Shown here piece after piece: positions 24,795 through 36,813 of a DNA stretch of 64,000 nucleotides. A program made the translations under genes and the position numbers. Source of the DNA: Orbilia blumenaviensis (lineage: Eukaryota; Ascomycota; Orbiliomycetes; Orbiliales; Orbiliaceae). Where the stretch lies: assembly GCA_036872755.1 (NCBI GenBank), contig JAVHNS010000004.1, positions 2,790,001-2,854,000 on the forward strand, given 5' to 3'. How positions within the stretch are numbered: position 1 is the stretch's first letter; each line of letters opens with the position of its first letter. The notes below the pieces were generated by a model that did not search any database, was not told the origin of the DNA, and saw only the letters and a program-made list of their open reading frames with translations.

Positions 24795-25864
24795 TTAGGC
24801 TAAGAAAACACTTCCTTCCTGAGATCTCCTCGCATCACCCTCCTCAGCTTGGTTGGATTCTTCACCCACACACTGCCTAAACTCGTCTCGGAACGCCCTG
24901 AGATGCGTCTTTAAGGCACCATTCTTCGGTGATAGACGCTTAAGCGTCCAGATTGCCAAAAGAAGCTTGACAGCAGTCATACCGCTAACGCTGTAGAGGG
25001 TAAGACCGACGACAGGCTTCATAGTTGAGGCATAATACCAACCGTAGCCGAAAGTATGAGTCCACGGTCCAGCTGCGATAATGATAATGACGACGTGGAG
25101 AATGAAAAGCGTCGCGAGGATCTGTTTTACAACTCAGTGCTGGTAAATATATGACTTATTATTTGCAAGGCAAGAGGACGAATAGGTTAAAACATACAAC
25201 TGAAAGCATTGCGAACACGGGTCCTGGCCTCTTATGTTCACTAAACCTTCGAGCTATAAGGATAGTAGATCCTACGATGAAGAGCTCGATAGGCGCAGTG
25301 AGGGTAGCGATGCCGAGAGGCACTGGCGAATATTCCGTGATATGGTGTTTGTTCCTAAGTCCCCAGGCAACCGCAGCACACAGAAGGAAGGTAAAGTACG
25401 CCTGCCAATAGTGTTAGGATGGTGGTTTTTATAAGGTGGCATTTTTAATATATCCTAATTCTAGGAGGTCTTACAAAAGCTAGCAAGACAGTAAGAAACC
25501 GCCTTTTTTTTTCAGCGCGAGGAATCTGAGTTCCAGTGCTGGTAGCATATGCGGGATCCCTTCTGCAGTGGCGGCGGAAGCAGGGAAACTTGAAGCTGCT
25601 GGGGATGTTAATGGTGATATTTATATTGATTGTTTTCACATCATCATCGCTGCTCTCGGTTGTAGTACAGATGGAGCCTGGTGGAGGCGGCCGGTGAACT
25701 GTCGGATAGCTTGGAGGAAGGACTGGAATGACATTTGAGACTGTAGGGGGGACAGTATGTGGGGCGGAAGGAGACTCGACATAGACTGGGGAATCCGGCG
25801 TGGGAATACCGGCTGGGGACATTGGTTCCTCAGTGGGGAGTTTAGAATAAGCTGGCGCCGACAT
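24795..25864 (-). CDS. Four-helix membrane protein with Pro-rich N-terminus, function unknown
   Basis: Exons 25864-25475, 25401-25198 and 25121-24795 encode 306 residues; introns (GTAAGA...GGCAG; GTATGT...ACAG) are both phase 0. Residues 1-~90 are Pro/Ser-rich and cytosolic-looking (for example TVPPTVSNVIPVLPPSYPTV), then a basic stretch before the first helix. Four hydrophobic helices follow: FLTVLLAF-AYFTFLLCAAVAW (~122-143), LGIATLTAPIELFIVGSTILIA (~159-180), FAMLSVILATLFILHVVIIII (~193-213) and VVGLTLYSVSGMTAVKLLLAI (~236-256). A charged C-terminal tail ends in SVFLA. The first helix is split by intron 1, which supports the join. The layout (four helices, cytosolic ends) recalls MARVEL-like fungal proteins, but no family motif is certain. 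An upstream in-frame alternative codon extends the frame but is not ATG; I start at 25864. Confidence 0.75.
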
Positions 25865-26553
25865 TCTAATGTATCTTAAGGAATATTTCCTCTGCGCCCT
25901 TTGTCGTCCCTTTAAAAGAACAATAAACAAGATCGAAAAGGCTCTGGTTAAACTAATCAGCTGAAGTACGAAATATAATTTTGAATCTGAAAGTGTTGAT
26001 AATGTTGTAAATTGTGTTCATCGAAATGAGCGGCTTGAAATTTCGAAAGTTGCTGACAAAAGATTCTCTTTAGAATTTTTGGAAAATAGTGGGATATATA
26101 TTACAAAGTGGGAGACAGTATCCCTCTTGCGTAAATAAGTTTCAATCAAATGATACCGCCAGATAGGTAGCCTTTCAATACGAGAAACTACCGGGGACTA
26201 CCCAGCCATCCAGCATTCTGCGCTGCTGCGGCACAGAGACGCAGGCAGACCAAGGAGGTGAGCCTCTCAATTCAAATTCAAAAGGCCGCGCGTTCAGTCG
26301 CATCCTGTCTGCCCACCTCTACTCCTGCGATTGGCTAGACACATAAGAGCAGCAGGTTCCTTTTGGCGGACGCCGCGGACTCGCGATAAATGAAGCTAGG
26401 GCAGGCCCGCTCAAAAATCAAGCACCGGGCTTCACGCCTGAAGATTCAATTCCAACACAAGAAATTCGTTGCATATGCATAGCCAGGAGTATATATATAG
26501 GGTCAGAGTTTCCTGCCTCAAAGATGCCACGCTGTATAAAAACGATAGCTTTC

Positions 26554-26577
26554 AAAAAAAAAAAAAAAAAAAAAAAA
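26554..26577 (+). repeat. Poly(A) tract, 24 A, followed by a CTT-rich run
   Basis: Uninterrupted A24, then CACCTCCTCTTCTTCTTCTT. No retroelement body was recognised upstream. Confidence 0.95.
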
Positions 26578-27749
26578 CACCTCCTCTTCTTCTTCTTCTT
26601 TTCTTTCCGGAATTGTCATCAAAGATCGATTTTCTCCAACAGGATGGTGTTGAAGACCCGAGCTGGGGTGTTGAGGACTAATGTGTCGTAGGTCGGTTGC
26701 GTTTCCTCGCAGGGGTCAGCACTTAAGCATTGCGAATGCAAGGCTACGTAACTTTAGATTCTGGAGGCTGCGCTGACTGCATTGTCGGTACTGTATTGCC
26801 AACAACAACCTAGAAGATGAGTGAGAATTGAGGATTTGAGTCTTGTTTTTTTATGAATTCACAGCCATTCCTATCGATAACACCGCCAGTTGTTTCGTTT
26901 GCTTGAGATAAAATGATAATATTCATTACACAAGCTATAGTCTCGTAGTTCATGACGTTCTTATAAATAGGGATTATCGCCGATGTTTCAAACACCTTCC
27001 GAGCTTTGAACCAAAAAATCGATCAATTGGTGCTAAAGTGCGGCAGGTCTAAAGGCAGGGCCACAGTGTTGATAGTATAACAGTGTCGAACTGCCATCCC
27101 AAATAACAGGAAATAAGTATCTCAAGTATAATGTATATTGGTACGTTGGCACCTAAATTTTTCTTCTACAGCTATTGCTGCATTGCAAAAGAATCAAAGC
27201 TCTGCTATACCACTGCGTGCATTTTGGCTATGGTATACTCGATGAAGTAAAATATATATATATAGCCTCGCACCTTGCGACTTTACATTGAAGCGCCAAT
27301 TCAGGGTATGCTTTGATGGTTTTGTACCCGGGACCAGCCCTGCCTAGCCTGAAAATCGTCAGTCTGGGTCTATATCCTTTCTCACATGAACTCACGGCGT
27401 TTTAATGACCTTTATTGTTATGCAGACAGGTACATGGGCGTGGCAAGTACCACTTACCTCGTATATGTACATTATGACACGTGGTCAATCTTGGTTATGA
27501 AGAACTCCTCAAATTCCAAGTGCAGTGCTCGTGCCACTTGCGCAGCTAGTGTATTCGGTATCCCGGGCCAATCCAGAAGGGTGGCCTATCTCCGAACCAC
27601 AACCTATTATCTTCTATCTTTCTGAACAGAACTTATGAAACGGTTTGGTTTCGATTTCTTTTTTTTTTTCCTTTTTTTTTCCCATAAAATCTTTTCGGAA
27701 CGTGCATCTGCGTTATCTGGGAAACTTTGACAGTCAAAATTAGTACCCA

Positions 27750-27772
27750 TAGGTAGGTAGGTAGGTAGGTAG
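27750..27772 (+). repeat. (TAGG)n microsatellite
   Basis: Five and a half perfect TAGG units in an otherwise AT-rich spacer. Confidence 0.9.
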
Positions 27773-28693
27773 AAAGCTATGTCGATATATAGTAGTATTA
27801 TCCCCCACACCCAGGCATCAATATTGTAATGAATTGCGGTGAACTTAAAACTGCGAGCCGTTGAGAGGTGTCTTACGGCCCTAGTACCTGGGTAATTATA
27901 TATAATTATATAATCGAAAAATAACTGAGTACTAAAAGCCACCTTGATTTTCGAAATTAATTTAGAGTAACCGACCCAAAGCGAGCTACCATACATGTAC
28001 AAGGAGGCCTAAGAACTACATGAGGCTGCCAGCCCGTTCATCGTTACACGTGCTGGTTTAAAACTATTTTGCGTTGACCTACTTGAAACGCAACAGTCTT
28101 CTGTGCTTCGACATAACATACAGCCTCTGACCAGATAGTTTAATCATGTTCTTGAATTTTTACTTTATATTGGCTCCCGTAATTAGGTGTATTATTATTA
28201 ATAACTCGCTTGCAACTGAGTGCGCCCTTAAAGAGGCGATGAAATGATGAGTTTCAAAGTTTTACCAGTAATATAATCCATCAAATTTGCAAATGCAGTG
28301 CAAGGTATACTCTGAATCCTAATATACGCACGTCCTTAGCTTAAGGAACCAAGAATTAAAGTTATATGTATGTTTTTTAGGACTTATTCAAAGAAATATG
28401 GGTCAATATCTATGATAATGATGTCTTATAGTTTTTTTGTAGCCAGCATTGGTCCATAATTATAGAGCCAATCCTATATCTAACCAATACTGGATTAGTA
28501 GGTCAACTGAATCCGCAAATTTAAACTGGCAGGTATTAGAATAAATCCTCTACACCACGAACCATTTGACATGGACGAAGCTGGAGGGCAGGTTAACTTC
28601 ACGGATTAAGTAAACCCTATATAACTTATTATTATTAGTGCCTTTGCCCCCGGGAAGGCTGTATATATACACTAAAATGTATATCATGGTGTA

Positions 28694-30728
28694 TCATGCT
28701 CGAGTGTTTCCATTAAGCTTCGTGCGTTCTTCCATCAGTTCCCTCCGGTATCTCTCATTGTCTTCCCGAGATATGGTTGAGGGTAAGTCTTTATTGATTG
28801 TTTCCAAGAGTTTGAAGGGCATATTCAGAACTCCACTCTCGCGAAGTTTTTTCATAGCAGCAGAACGCACACCCGGCTGCTGTGGTGGAATAATTCTTGT
28901 TGTGGGGATCTACCAATTGAGCAACGATTGAAATTATATCAGTCGGTCGCGCTGCTTAATTACGCTCGCGGAGAGTTTGTGTATCTTAGATTATAGGCAC
29001 TTACTTCATGTAGCCCTGAAGGATCGCATATAAAGAATGCTAGTATCCTGCGGTAGCCACTTTTGGTCTTGTCGATCAACTCTAAAGGTTGGGTTCTGTG
29101 CTGATAAATATTTGGGAATACGATTGCTCGATTTTTCTATTTTATAGTATAACATCAGTACCATCACAAGTATACCCCCAGAAACGGGTTTTTATATCGA
29201 TATATAGGTAAATCTGGTCTCGTTAGTAAATCCCAATCTATATAATTACCTTAGTAGCAATACTACCCATTTCTTGAGCAGCCCGACTATAAGTTTGACG
29301 CCTAGCATTATACATCCCAGACAAACCTTGGCACTCCCCTTCCATAGCTAGCGACATATCGCGAATCGCTCGGCGGAATCCCAGTGAAGAAGGAGTAACG
29401 TTTTCTTGGTCGTAGTAGTAAATTCCTGCCGCGACGATTCGTTCGTTCTATCTGGTCAGAGTAATGTTACCGCATGTTATAAAATCTTAGGTGAAATACC
29501 TTCAATGCCTCCACATGCCACGGCCCTCCAGTCGATTGTGGTTTCTCCGGCGTCAATATCAATGTTGCCATTTTGACGATTACTTTAACTGTAGTCCCCT
29601 CAAGCTTAATGCTTTGCAGGAGGCTCTCGGGAGGCGGTTCCCACACGAAACTTGGGGGGTTCCCTCCAAACAAAGTTTCCGTTCTTTTATGAAAGGGAAC
29701 AAATCTTTTAAATAGGTTTGGAGTTTCGGGTTCTATTATCACATCCGCAGTGAGTTTTTCGCCCTTTTCGAACTGCCTGAAGAGTCTATCCCTTGTCTTT
29801 TTATACACATCCTCTGAAACAGTCTTCCCGGAAATTGATTTCTGCTGTTCTCGATATTCCTGGTATTCTACCCGCCTTAGTTCGTGGGTTTCCCGCTTCA
29901 AATCTGCGAGGGCATGGTTGAACAAAGGTACAAATTTGGAAAATATCTTTTCCAGTATCGGGTAAAATAATTCTTTCTCTTTTGTCGACGTTAAATTATT
30001 GACATATGACGCAATTTTCGTTTCTCCGTTTGGTGATATCTCAAATTCCGAGGGTAACCAGCAAAACTTTTCGGAGTAATGGTTTTCTGAAGCGTAATAG
30101 TCGGTCGAGTCCCCATGATTTGGCTCTCGATATCTCGGTGCTTCGACGGGTTCACCGTCGATTGTTTTGGAGCGGCCATACACAATAGGGTAGTCGCATG
30201 GGTGTACGAGATCCAAGACTTGCCTCCCAACTACCGAATGCCATGGTTTCTCCGGATCAGCTTCTAGAGTAGCTGCGGCTATGATATCTTTAGTACTGAT
30301 AGCAAACTAGAGTTTGAGATATCCTAACCCTTAACTAGTTCTTGTCTTAAATTCTCGTCAACAAAATTATCCGTCCTCCATACGCCATCTATATCAGGCT
30401 GGAGTCCGGATTTCCTCCATTTTTCGGCAAATGGTTTATATCCTTCTGTCAACTCCTTATACACAAGTTCGACGTCCTCTTTGCTCCATATTTGAATTTT
30501 TTCGTCAAATAATGCGCAATCCACAGAAGCAGCTTCTCTAAACTTGTTGGCAACAAAACTTCGGTCTTTGAGTTTTTCGGTCCAATCCTTTTCTTCGCGA
30601 AACTGGGCAGAGAACTTGCGAAGACACTGTTCGCGATACAAAAGAGGTCTCGAGAATGTATCAAGAGGATGCGGGTACAGTCCTTTTTTAATAGGCCGGC
30701 CGTCAAATGTACTGGTTTTGTCATCCAT
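28694..30728 (-). CDS. DUF4246 family protein
   Basis: Exons 30728-30329, 30278-29500, 29447-29250, 29136-29005 and 28909-28694 encode 574 residues, normal for DUF4246. Family landmarks appear in order: QVLDLVHPCDYPIVYGRS (middle), GGPWHVEALK-NERIVAAGIYYYD across intron 2, a variable acidic-type segment, IVFPNIYQHRTQPLEL across intron 3, SGYRRILAFFICDP, and a PTTRIIPPQQP block near the end. The H-x-E of WHVE and the H of QHR match the spacing of a 2-oxoglutarate/Fe(II)-type barrel, which is how I read this family, but no activity is established here. Intron 1 is only 50 nt (GTTAGG...TACTAAA...CATAG) and was chosen because it restores VKAAATLEADPEKPWH. The 5' end is the least certain: ATG 30728 is the first in frame, but an upstream exon is possible. 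No stop or frameshift interrupts it. Confidence 0.8.
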
Positions 30729-31755
30729 TACGTACTTAATATTGGGTATCAATTTTGAGGCCGGAAAAAACAAATAAACAGATATAAGAACTGGATGGAG
30801 CTTTTTTTACGATTTTAAATCCTTTCTTGGGGAATTATTTACTTTATAAGCGTCCCAGTTGAAATGGCCATCTTTTCCTCAATGATATGACGCATTAATG
30901 GGCCGACTCTTTGCAATGATCCCCGTCTTTATGCGGACGGGTTTGCCCTCTCCTTTTGGCTTGCAGGTGAATGTATGCACATTCTCGGCTACAACCTCGA
31001 CCAAAGAGTTGCCAGGCCTGTCAGGATGTTTTGGGCATATCAATGCGAAATTTATGCGTCGGGGCGGCTTAGCTTGCTAAATGTGTAGACATCGAGAGGT
31101 AAGCCGGAAGTCGGTTGAGTGGGTCAATTCCTAAAAGTTGTGTTAGGTTTAAAATCCAACAAACAGTTCCGTACCACCCGTCTACCAACTAAGCCAAATT
31201 AAGATCGCCTAGAGTGAGTACCCAAGGATTCGATGTGCCGTTAGCTACGCTAGTCTGGCTCCAGCGCTAGCTTTCCACCCTGGTCCCTCTGCATACACTA
31301 TTCGGTGCGGTTGATAAGTTTGGTTTCCCAAGAACACGAACGTCCTACAACTGATATCAGTTTAGGGGTTTAATAATTAATACGTTAATAAACAAGGTCC
31401 TCATTCAATGCTATAAAAGTTCAAATTTGAGACGTTTCGAAAGGGTGTTGGAATACCCAATGATGGCTTTCGTGGACGGTGATATTGTTGTTCTTTTAGG
31501 TTAATAATTATAGCTCCAGAAAATGAATTGTTCAACCTTACCGCAAACCAAAGAAGCACCTGTGACGGCCTGTAGTGCAGCCAGCTTTGATCGGTTTGCA
31601 GCCTGTTCATCTGCAGCAAAGGTTTTCCAGCCTGCTCTCGCTTCAAATTTCCACGAATATCTGCTCCGCATACTGAAGCCCCACCCCCCCTTCTCCGTAA
31701 TCCCATTTAGCAACTGCCTATGGCTACATAGCCTACACTATAGTGCTATAAACTA
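30729..31755. other. Spacer between two minus-strand genes; nothing supported
   Basis: It holds the upstream region of the DUF4246 gene and the 3' flank of the F-box gene. A segment at 31145-31205 looks faintly like a tRNA D-arm on the minus strand but does not fold properly. A C7 run lies near 31683. Confidence 0.45.
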
Positions 31756-33248
31756 TTAGAAACTTCCAACAAAGTCGAAAGCTCGTCGAGGCACAGGCGC
31801 AGACACTGAGATCCCCAATGAGCCTGAACCTTCGTCTGGATATATCGCCAAGTCGTGATAGTCAGGGGGGTCGTCTCTCCACCTGAATACCCATCTTTCG
31901 GTGTGACTAGCTTCGTTACTATGGCTATATATAGATATTGAGCCGACTATACTTCCTCTTTCTAATTGCGGTTTAAAAAGCCTTATTGATCGGAGCGATC
32001 TGAATTCGCCCCTCTGAAACCGACCTTTGATGTCAGACTCAATAAATTTAACATATAAAATTCGATTATGCCGGTTCCGTGGCCACGGCAAGGATATGTC
32101 TTGAAGATTTGGGAGGTCAGGTAATTGCATCCAGATTCCTTCGTAGGCTTCATTACGTTGGTGGAGTATTGTTAACGACTCAAGATTTGGAAACTGTTTT
32201 AACGTGCCCCGGAGTCTGGAGTCTATTTCTCCTTGTGTAAACGAGATGGAAAGGCCTTTGACGGTTGGGAATTTGATTTTAACTGCTGGTCGGCAGGGTT
32301 CCGTGATTAGGGCCGTTGTGTCTTTTAAATAAAGCTTTATATTTGCCTTGCAATTAAAGAATGACAAAAAATGGGAGGTTTGGGCATCGGGAATGTCAAT
32401 ATCCAAGAACCGTAGATTCCTTGGAAACGACAACTCTTTTAGCTTCGAGGTGAGGTCTTTATTGTGGACGAAAGGGCCCAAGAAATCTTGCTCTTTTTGT
32501 GTTAGTAGGGCGAAGATCTCGGAGTAAGTCTTTTGCTCTTCTCGCGAGTATGAGGAACTCGGAAAGGACTCTGGATTAGTGCTCTTAGTCGCCATATCAG
32601 TAGCGCAAATGCTGGAACCAGTTCCTTCCTGGGATTTGCAATCGGTTTCTGTATCCGTAGGTTGGGCATGGAGAGCAAGAGTAGTTAAGTACGCGGGAAG
32701 GGCGAACTGACGTTCTCTGCTAGGATAGCGGACCCATTTGAGAGTCAAATACTCTAGGTCCCTACAGCTATGCAGCTCAGATAGCAAAGAAATGGTGGAT
32801 ATATATAGGTTTCTTTCGAGGCCGTCAGTTCCGGACAATTCAATGGCCAGGCGATTGACCTTTGGAAAGACATCGATACAAGACAGTGTTGAAAGCAAGC
32901 TACCGATCTTTCTGAACTTGAATTTAATAGAGCTACTCGATGAAGAAAATTAGATATATCTCTCTGGCAAAATCTGGATGGAGACGCCGAGATATCTTAC
33001 CGAACACACTCTTTCGCGGGCTCTAGCCAACCGCCTTTCGTAAACTGTCGAATCCTCTCGCCTTTATCATCATCATAGATAATGAGCCCTCGACAGCGGA
33101 CTGGAAAGGAGAGGTAGTAACATCTTTTAGAGGATCTCGCAAAGTTTGCTTGGGTTTCAGTACTAAGAAAAGAAATTACGGTATGACAAACTTCCGTTGG
33201 CATGCTCAGAAGCTGGCAGGCATTCGGTGGCTGTGCTGTTGTCTCCAT
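31756..33248 (-). CDS. F-box-like protein with leucine-rich C-terminal part
   Basis: Exons 33248-33001 and 32932-31756 encode 474 residues; the 68-nt intron (GTAAGA...GAGTAG) joins AKECV-R to SIKFKFRKIGSLLSTL. The N-terminus LLSMPTEVCHTVISFLSTETQANFARSSKRCYYLSFP at ~13-50 is an F-box, recognised by its L-P-E-hydrophobic start and the R-S-S-K-R-C-Y-Y half. The rest shows irregular leucine-rich units (FPKVNRLAIELSG, LPNLQDISLPWP, FPNLESLTILHQR), the usual substrate-binding arrangement of fungal F-box proteins. A Ser/Thr-rich linker lies around residues 190-215. It would act as an SCF ubiquitin-ligase adaptor; its substrate is unknown. It is not obviously a copy of the other F-box gene at 17879-19162, since their alignable part is limited to the F-box. 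Confidence 0.75.
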
Positions 33249-34139
33249 TTGGCTTGAGAGCTGCGCGGGGCGAGATATGCGTATGGGTAGACCAGGGAGA
33301 ACTAAGTATAGATTCTGAACTGGAAATAGCTTTGAGGCCGATTAGCGGATGTCTTTGTTCTCAGTAATTGATCCTTCATGTACGCTGGGGCTTCGGGCTA
33401 AGGCTAGGCTTATTAATTATATTTACGGTATATGTTTTCGACCTTATCCTCCACCACTGCCAATCCATCCACCCGAGAAGCTGAGACGATAAAGATAAGA
33501 TAGATATATCAATTGATCAATAGGTGTATGTTATTCATGGCTTTGCCTGTCGCATACGGTATTCGGAAGCAAAGCTGAAAACTGCAAGAGAATCTCGATG
33601 CATACTAAGCTAAGCTAAGAGGTACGTATTCGTTTTCGAAATCCAACATAAGGCTATATATATTGCCCTTGAGTTGGAGTAGTTTAGAGCTAAATAATAT
33701 TCGCCAAAGCAAAGTTACCAAGTTGCACTCTTCTAGCTTCTATCACCTAATCTCAAACTCTGAAAAACCCCAACTGAGTGCTATTATATCGAAAATATAC
33801 CTATGTACTGGTATGTACAGGAGCACATTGGCTATAAAACAATTACACTAGATTCCGACTATGAAAGTCTTTCCATGGTGCGGACTTATACACGCTTATA
33901 AGGTACCTTCGCCGAGGGGTTCGTGTGAAGCCACAGAATCTTATGGGGAAAAACAACACATTTTAGTGCCTGAGGGTAGCGCTGCTTCTGCAGCATGCTG
34001 TCTCGAGTCTCGTAACCTTTCTACATTACATATATTGCATTGTATAATATAACATGTAAAAAATAGCCCCGGTCTTGGAAGTTGTTGGCCGTAAATGTGC
34101 CAATGATTTATAACGGCACTTAACCAAGTACTTGAGTAG
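33249..34139. other. Spacer; nothing supported
   Basis: AT-rich with short palindromes. It contains the promoter of the F-box gene on the left and the 3' flank of the hydrolase gene on the right. Short frames at 33663-33851 and 33861-34052 have no recognisable motif. Confidence 0.45.
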
Positions 34140-35255
34140 CTATAGGCTAGTTAACTTCGCTCGCATCCAACCTCCAATATCGCCCACTGCTCGATCGATT
34201 TCTTCAAAACCGTCAAAAAAGTCCACATGTCCCACACTTTCTACAACTACCATCTTGTCGACACCTCTGATACCATTCTGACTGCCTCGCCTCAACATTA
34301 TGTCAAGTCTATCTGTATGCCATCTACTCCCTGCCATACCTCCGATGATGCAAAACACCGGCGCTTTCAAAAAAGATTCAACAAAATCGAAAGCATCAAA
34401 AGTCAATATCAGCGGCAGGCTTTGCTGTAGTAGTTTGTTCTCAGCCCTAGGGTGGTATGCGCGGGGTGTTGTATAATATTCCGTCAATTCTTGGAGATCC
34501 GTATGTGATTTCTCGTGAGTTGGGGCTATGAATGGTACTATCTTCCCCATTTCATCCTCTGCTCCGGTATATAGTTCTCTAAACCCCGGACTCGTAGGCG
34601 TTGATGGTCGCCTGTAGGTATCGAAAGTTGGTGTTACACTCCTTCTAGTATCGACTGGTGTTGAAGGTAAGGAGATAACACCTGGCCCTAAAGAAATCCC
34701 AGAAACCCCAGAGCTAGATGAAGATGGCCGCATTCTCAATTCTTTTCTTCGTTCCTCTCCTACCGTTTTCATCGTTTCCATATGCTTTTCTACCGGCTCC
34801 CTTCCTTCCCAACCAATTCTAAACCAGTCTCCAATATTGAGTAAACTGATAGTGGCGACAGCCTTAATCCTCCAATCTTTCTTCGCAGCTGCAATAGCAT
34901 AACCACCGCCAGCGCATATTCCCACTACCCCGATCCTCTGTTTGTCCACTCTTCTAACCTCTCTCATCAAGTAGTCCACAATAGCTGAGATGTCTGCTAC
35001 CCTTGCATTCGGATCTTCTAAATACCTAGGGTTTCCACCGGAAGCGCCAAAGTGTGAGGGATCGTAACACACTGTGTAGAAGTTATGCGGGCGCCGAGAG
35101 AGCAAGCGTGCATATGTTGACGGAAACTGCTCCTTTACAGCGTTCGACGGTGGCACAATTATTATAGCTGGGGAGTAGTTCGTCGTTGGCGCCTCCGGGA
35201 CATAGAGTCGGCCGGAAATTTGGTATGGTGGTCTTGAAATAACAATAGAAGTCAT
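34140..35255 (-). CDS. Alpha/beta hydrolase, dienelactone-hydrolase-like, with a Ser/Pro-rich insert
   Basis: One exon, 371 residues. The nucleophile elbow is VGICAGGGYA with Cys114 in a G-x-C-x-G-G setting, as in dienelactone hydrolase-type enzymes, where the nucleophile is cysteine instead of serine. The early strand SPAIIIVPPSNAV carries the oxyanion region. His343 in VESVGHVDFFDGF is the likely catalytic histidine, and Asp315 in RWHTDRLDI the likely acid. A low-complexity Ser/Pro/Thr segment at ~177-225 (MRPSSSSSGVSGISLGPGV and on) interrupts the cap region and is unusual for an enzyme of this size. Natural substrate unknown. Upstream in-frame GTG at 35273 is not a likely start; ATG at 35255 opens MTSIVISRPPYQISGRLY. 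It stands alone between an F-box gene and the kinase-TPR gene. Confidence 0.8.
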   Translation of the reverse strand: MTSIVISRPPYQISGRLYVPEAPTTNYSPAIIIVPPSNAVKEQFPSTYARLLSRRPHNFYTVCYDPSHFGASGGNPRYLEDPNARVADISAIVDYLMREVRRVDKQRIGVVGICAGGGYAIAAAKKDWRIKAVATISLLNIGDWFRIGWEGREPVEKHMETMKTVGEERRKELRMRPSSSSSGVSGISLGPGVISLPSTPVDTRRSVTPTFDTYRRPSTPTSPGFRELYTGAEDEMGKIVPFIAPTHEKSHTDLQELTEYYTTPRAYHPRAENKLLQQSLPLILTFDAFDFVESFLKAPVFCIIGGMAGSRWHTDRLDIMLRRGSQNGIRGVDKMVVVESVGHVDFFDGFEEIDRAVGDIGGWMRAKLTSL

Positions 35256-36813
35256 GATTGCTATTATATACACTCAATTCTGAGGGTCCTATGGGCAAGT
35301 TCTCCGGGTAGCTCTATAATATCCAAGGGAATATTGAATTAATGTAACGGGAAGGGAAGGAGGTTATGTTTGATGGCCATGGCAGCGGGATCGACCGCCG
35401 AACTAGAGTATTTGCGATCTGGCTATCCTGTATGCAGGTTGGGATCGAATAACCTTATCCGAATTTCAGAACGCCATTGTTTGATCTCGATGTTTCGGCT
35501 AGACTTCCCTAATGCTGAATTCATAGGTGCTATAGCGTGTTCATAAATATAGGGACGGGTGCAGAGCCCACACATGGAGGGCTATGACAGCTGGTTAATT
35601 CTATATGTAGATGTACAGGTCTTTAGCTGTGACCGTCAATTGATTGTTGAGCTAACCGATCGATTGAACCATGGAACTATGCTGCTAGACGGCCTAATTG
35701 TCTTGACTAGAGTCTCCAAAAGTAATAGACACCCAATCTTGTGCGTTTATCCACCGATATGCGCGTCTTAATTAGGATAAAAGGTGCTTGGGGGCGCCTA
35801 GAACAAAATTACTGAAGCTATGAATCTATCGAATGATAGATATAATATTAATGTTCGGAACTATAATGTGGCCATGTGGTATTGAGGTAACAACACATTT
35901 TGTTGTTGGAGATATCTTTCGTGAACAGTCTTGGGTGGGTGGGAAACGCAGCTGCGCGGGGTTAATGACGTTAAGTTTCAATCGGTTCACGCGGCGGGGC
36001 AGCTCAGCGCTGTAGCACGTATATAGACGTCGCCATAACCAATGCAAATATGCCTTAGATGCAGTGCTGACATCCGTTATGTGAGGATTGCTGCAGCCAT
36101 ATCTTCGAACCAGTTGTACGGTATCGGGGAGGGCAAAAATTTGAGCTAGCTACCTTAATTTATGCAATCTATATATGGACATGCGCATTCATCTTCATCT
36201 GATAATTTTTTTTTTTCTTAGATCCTCAATTTCTTCACAGATCCACAGAAAATAACCACATGCACAACCGAAAAAAGTATGTAGTATAGCGTAAACTCCT
36301 GATACCAAGATCAAATATCACGATATCAAAAACAGGTTATCAGCCGTACCGAGGTGCCAAGAGGCTAGCTAAATGTATATCATCTGCAGGACTTTTGAGC
36401 CTTGGGCGGGGTATTCCTGAGTTTTCTACGTTCGATACTATATCTTACGCTGCTGTGTGCCTGGGTCATCGTATATACGATCTACACTAACGCAAGCGAG
36501 GGGCACAGTATGCATGGAGCGCTGGCGAGCTGAGAAGAAATGCATCCTTCGCCTCGAAAAGCACTGGGGCGTTTGTCCACAGAAACTTTAGACTACGAAC
36601 GGCAAGGGCTCGGATAGTTGATATATAGTGCCCAAGATTCTCAAATAGCGAAAGTCGCCCGCGTAATATATTTGATCAAAACCACAGAGCTCTGAGAACG
36701 AAAACAATCAGTTTGCGACTATCTACATTTATATAGTTCATAAGTATTCGAATATTCAGGCACAAACTCAATTAATCAATCTAGCGCTAGCGCCACAAGC
36801 TGCGAATACCATC
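35256..36813. other. Divergent promoter region between hydrolase and kinase-TPR genes
   Basis: About 1.5 kb without a supported gene. Both flanking genes are transcribed away from it. The sequence before the kinase ATG (36780-36813) has GCTAGCGCTAGCGC, a short inverted motif. Confidence 0.45.

Larger units (their letters stand above)
25865..28693. other. Intergenic region with A24 tract and TAGG repeat; no supported gene
   Basis: About 2.8 kb with no recognisable coding sequence. It contains an A24 tract at 26554-26577 followed by a CTT-rich run, (TA)n near 27252, a T-rich block near 27659-27680 and (TAGG)n at 27750-27772. Much of 27900-28600 is AT-rich. Confidence 0.5.

Noticed and set aside
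27607..28002. 131-codon minus-strand frame
   Set aside because: Low-complexity Lys run from a T-rich block and TAGG-repeat translation; no domain.
31145..31210. tRNA-like D-arm and T-arm words on the minus strand
   Set aside because: The GGCTTAGTTGGTAGAC word looks like a D-arm, but no acceptor stem pairs, the anticodon stem does not form, and the T-loop lacks TTCRA. At best a decayed relic.
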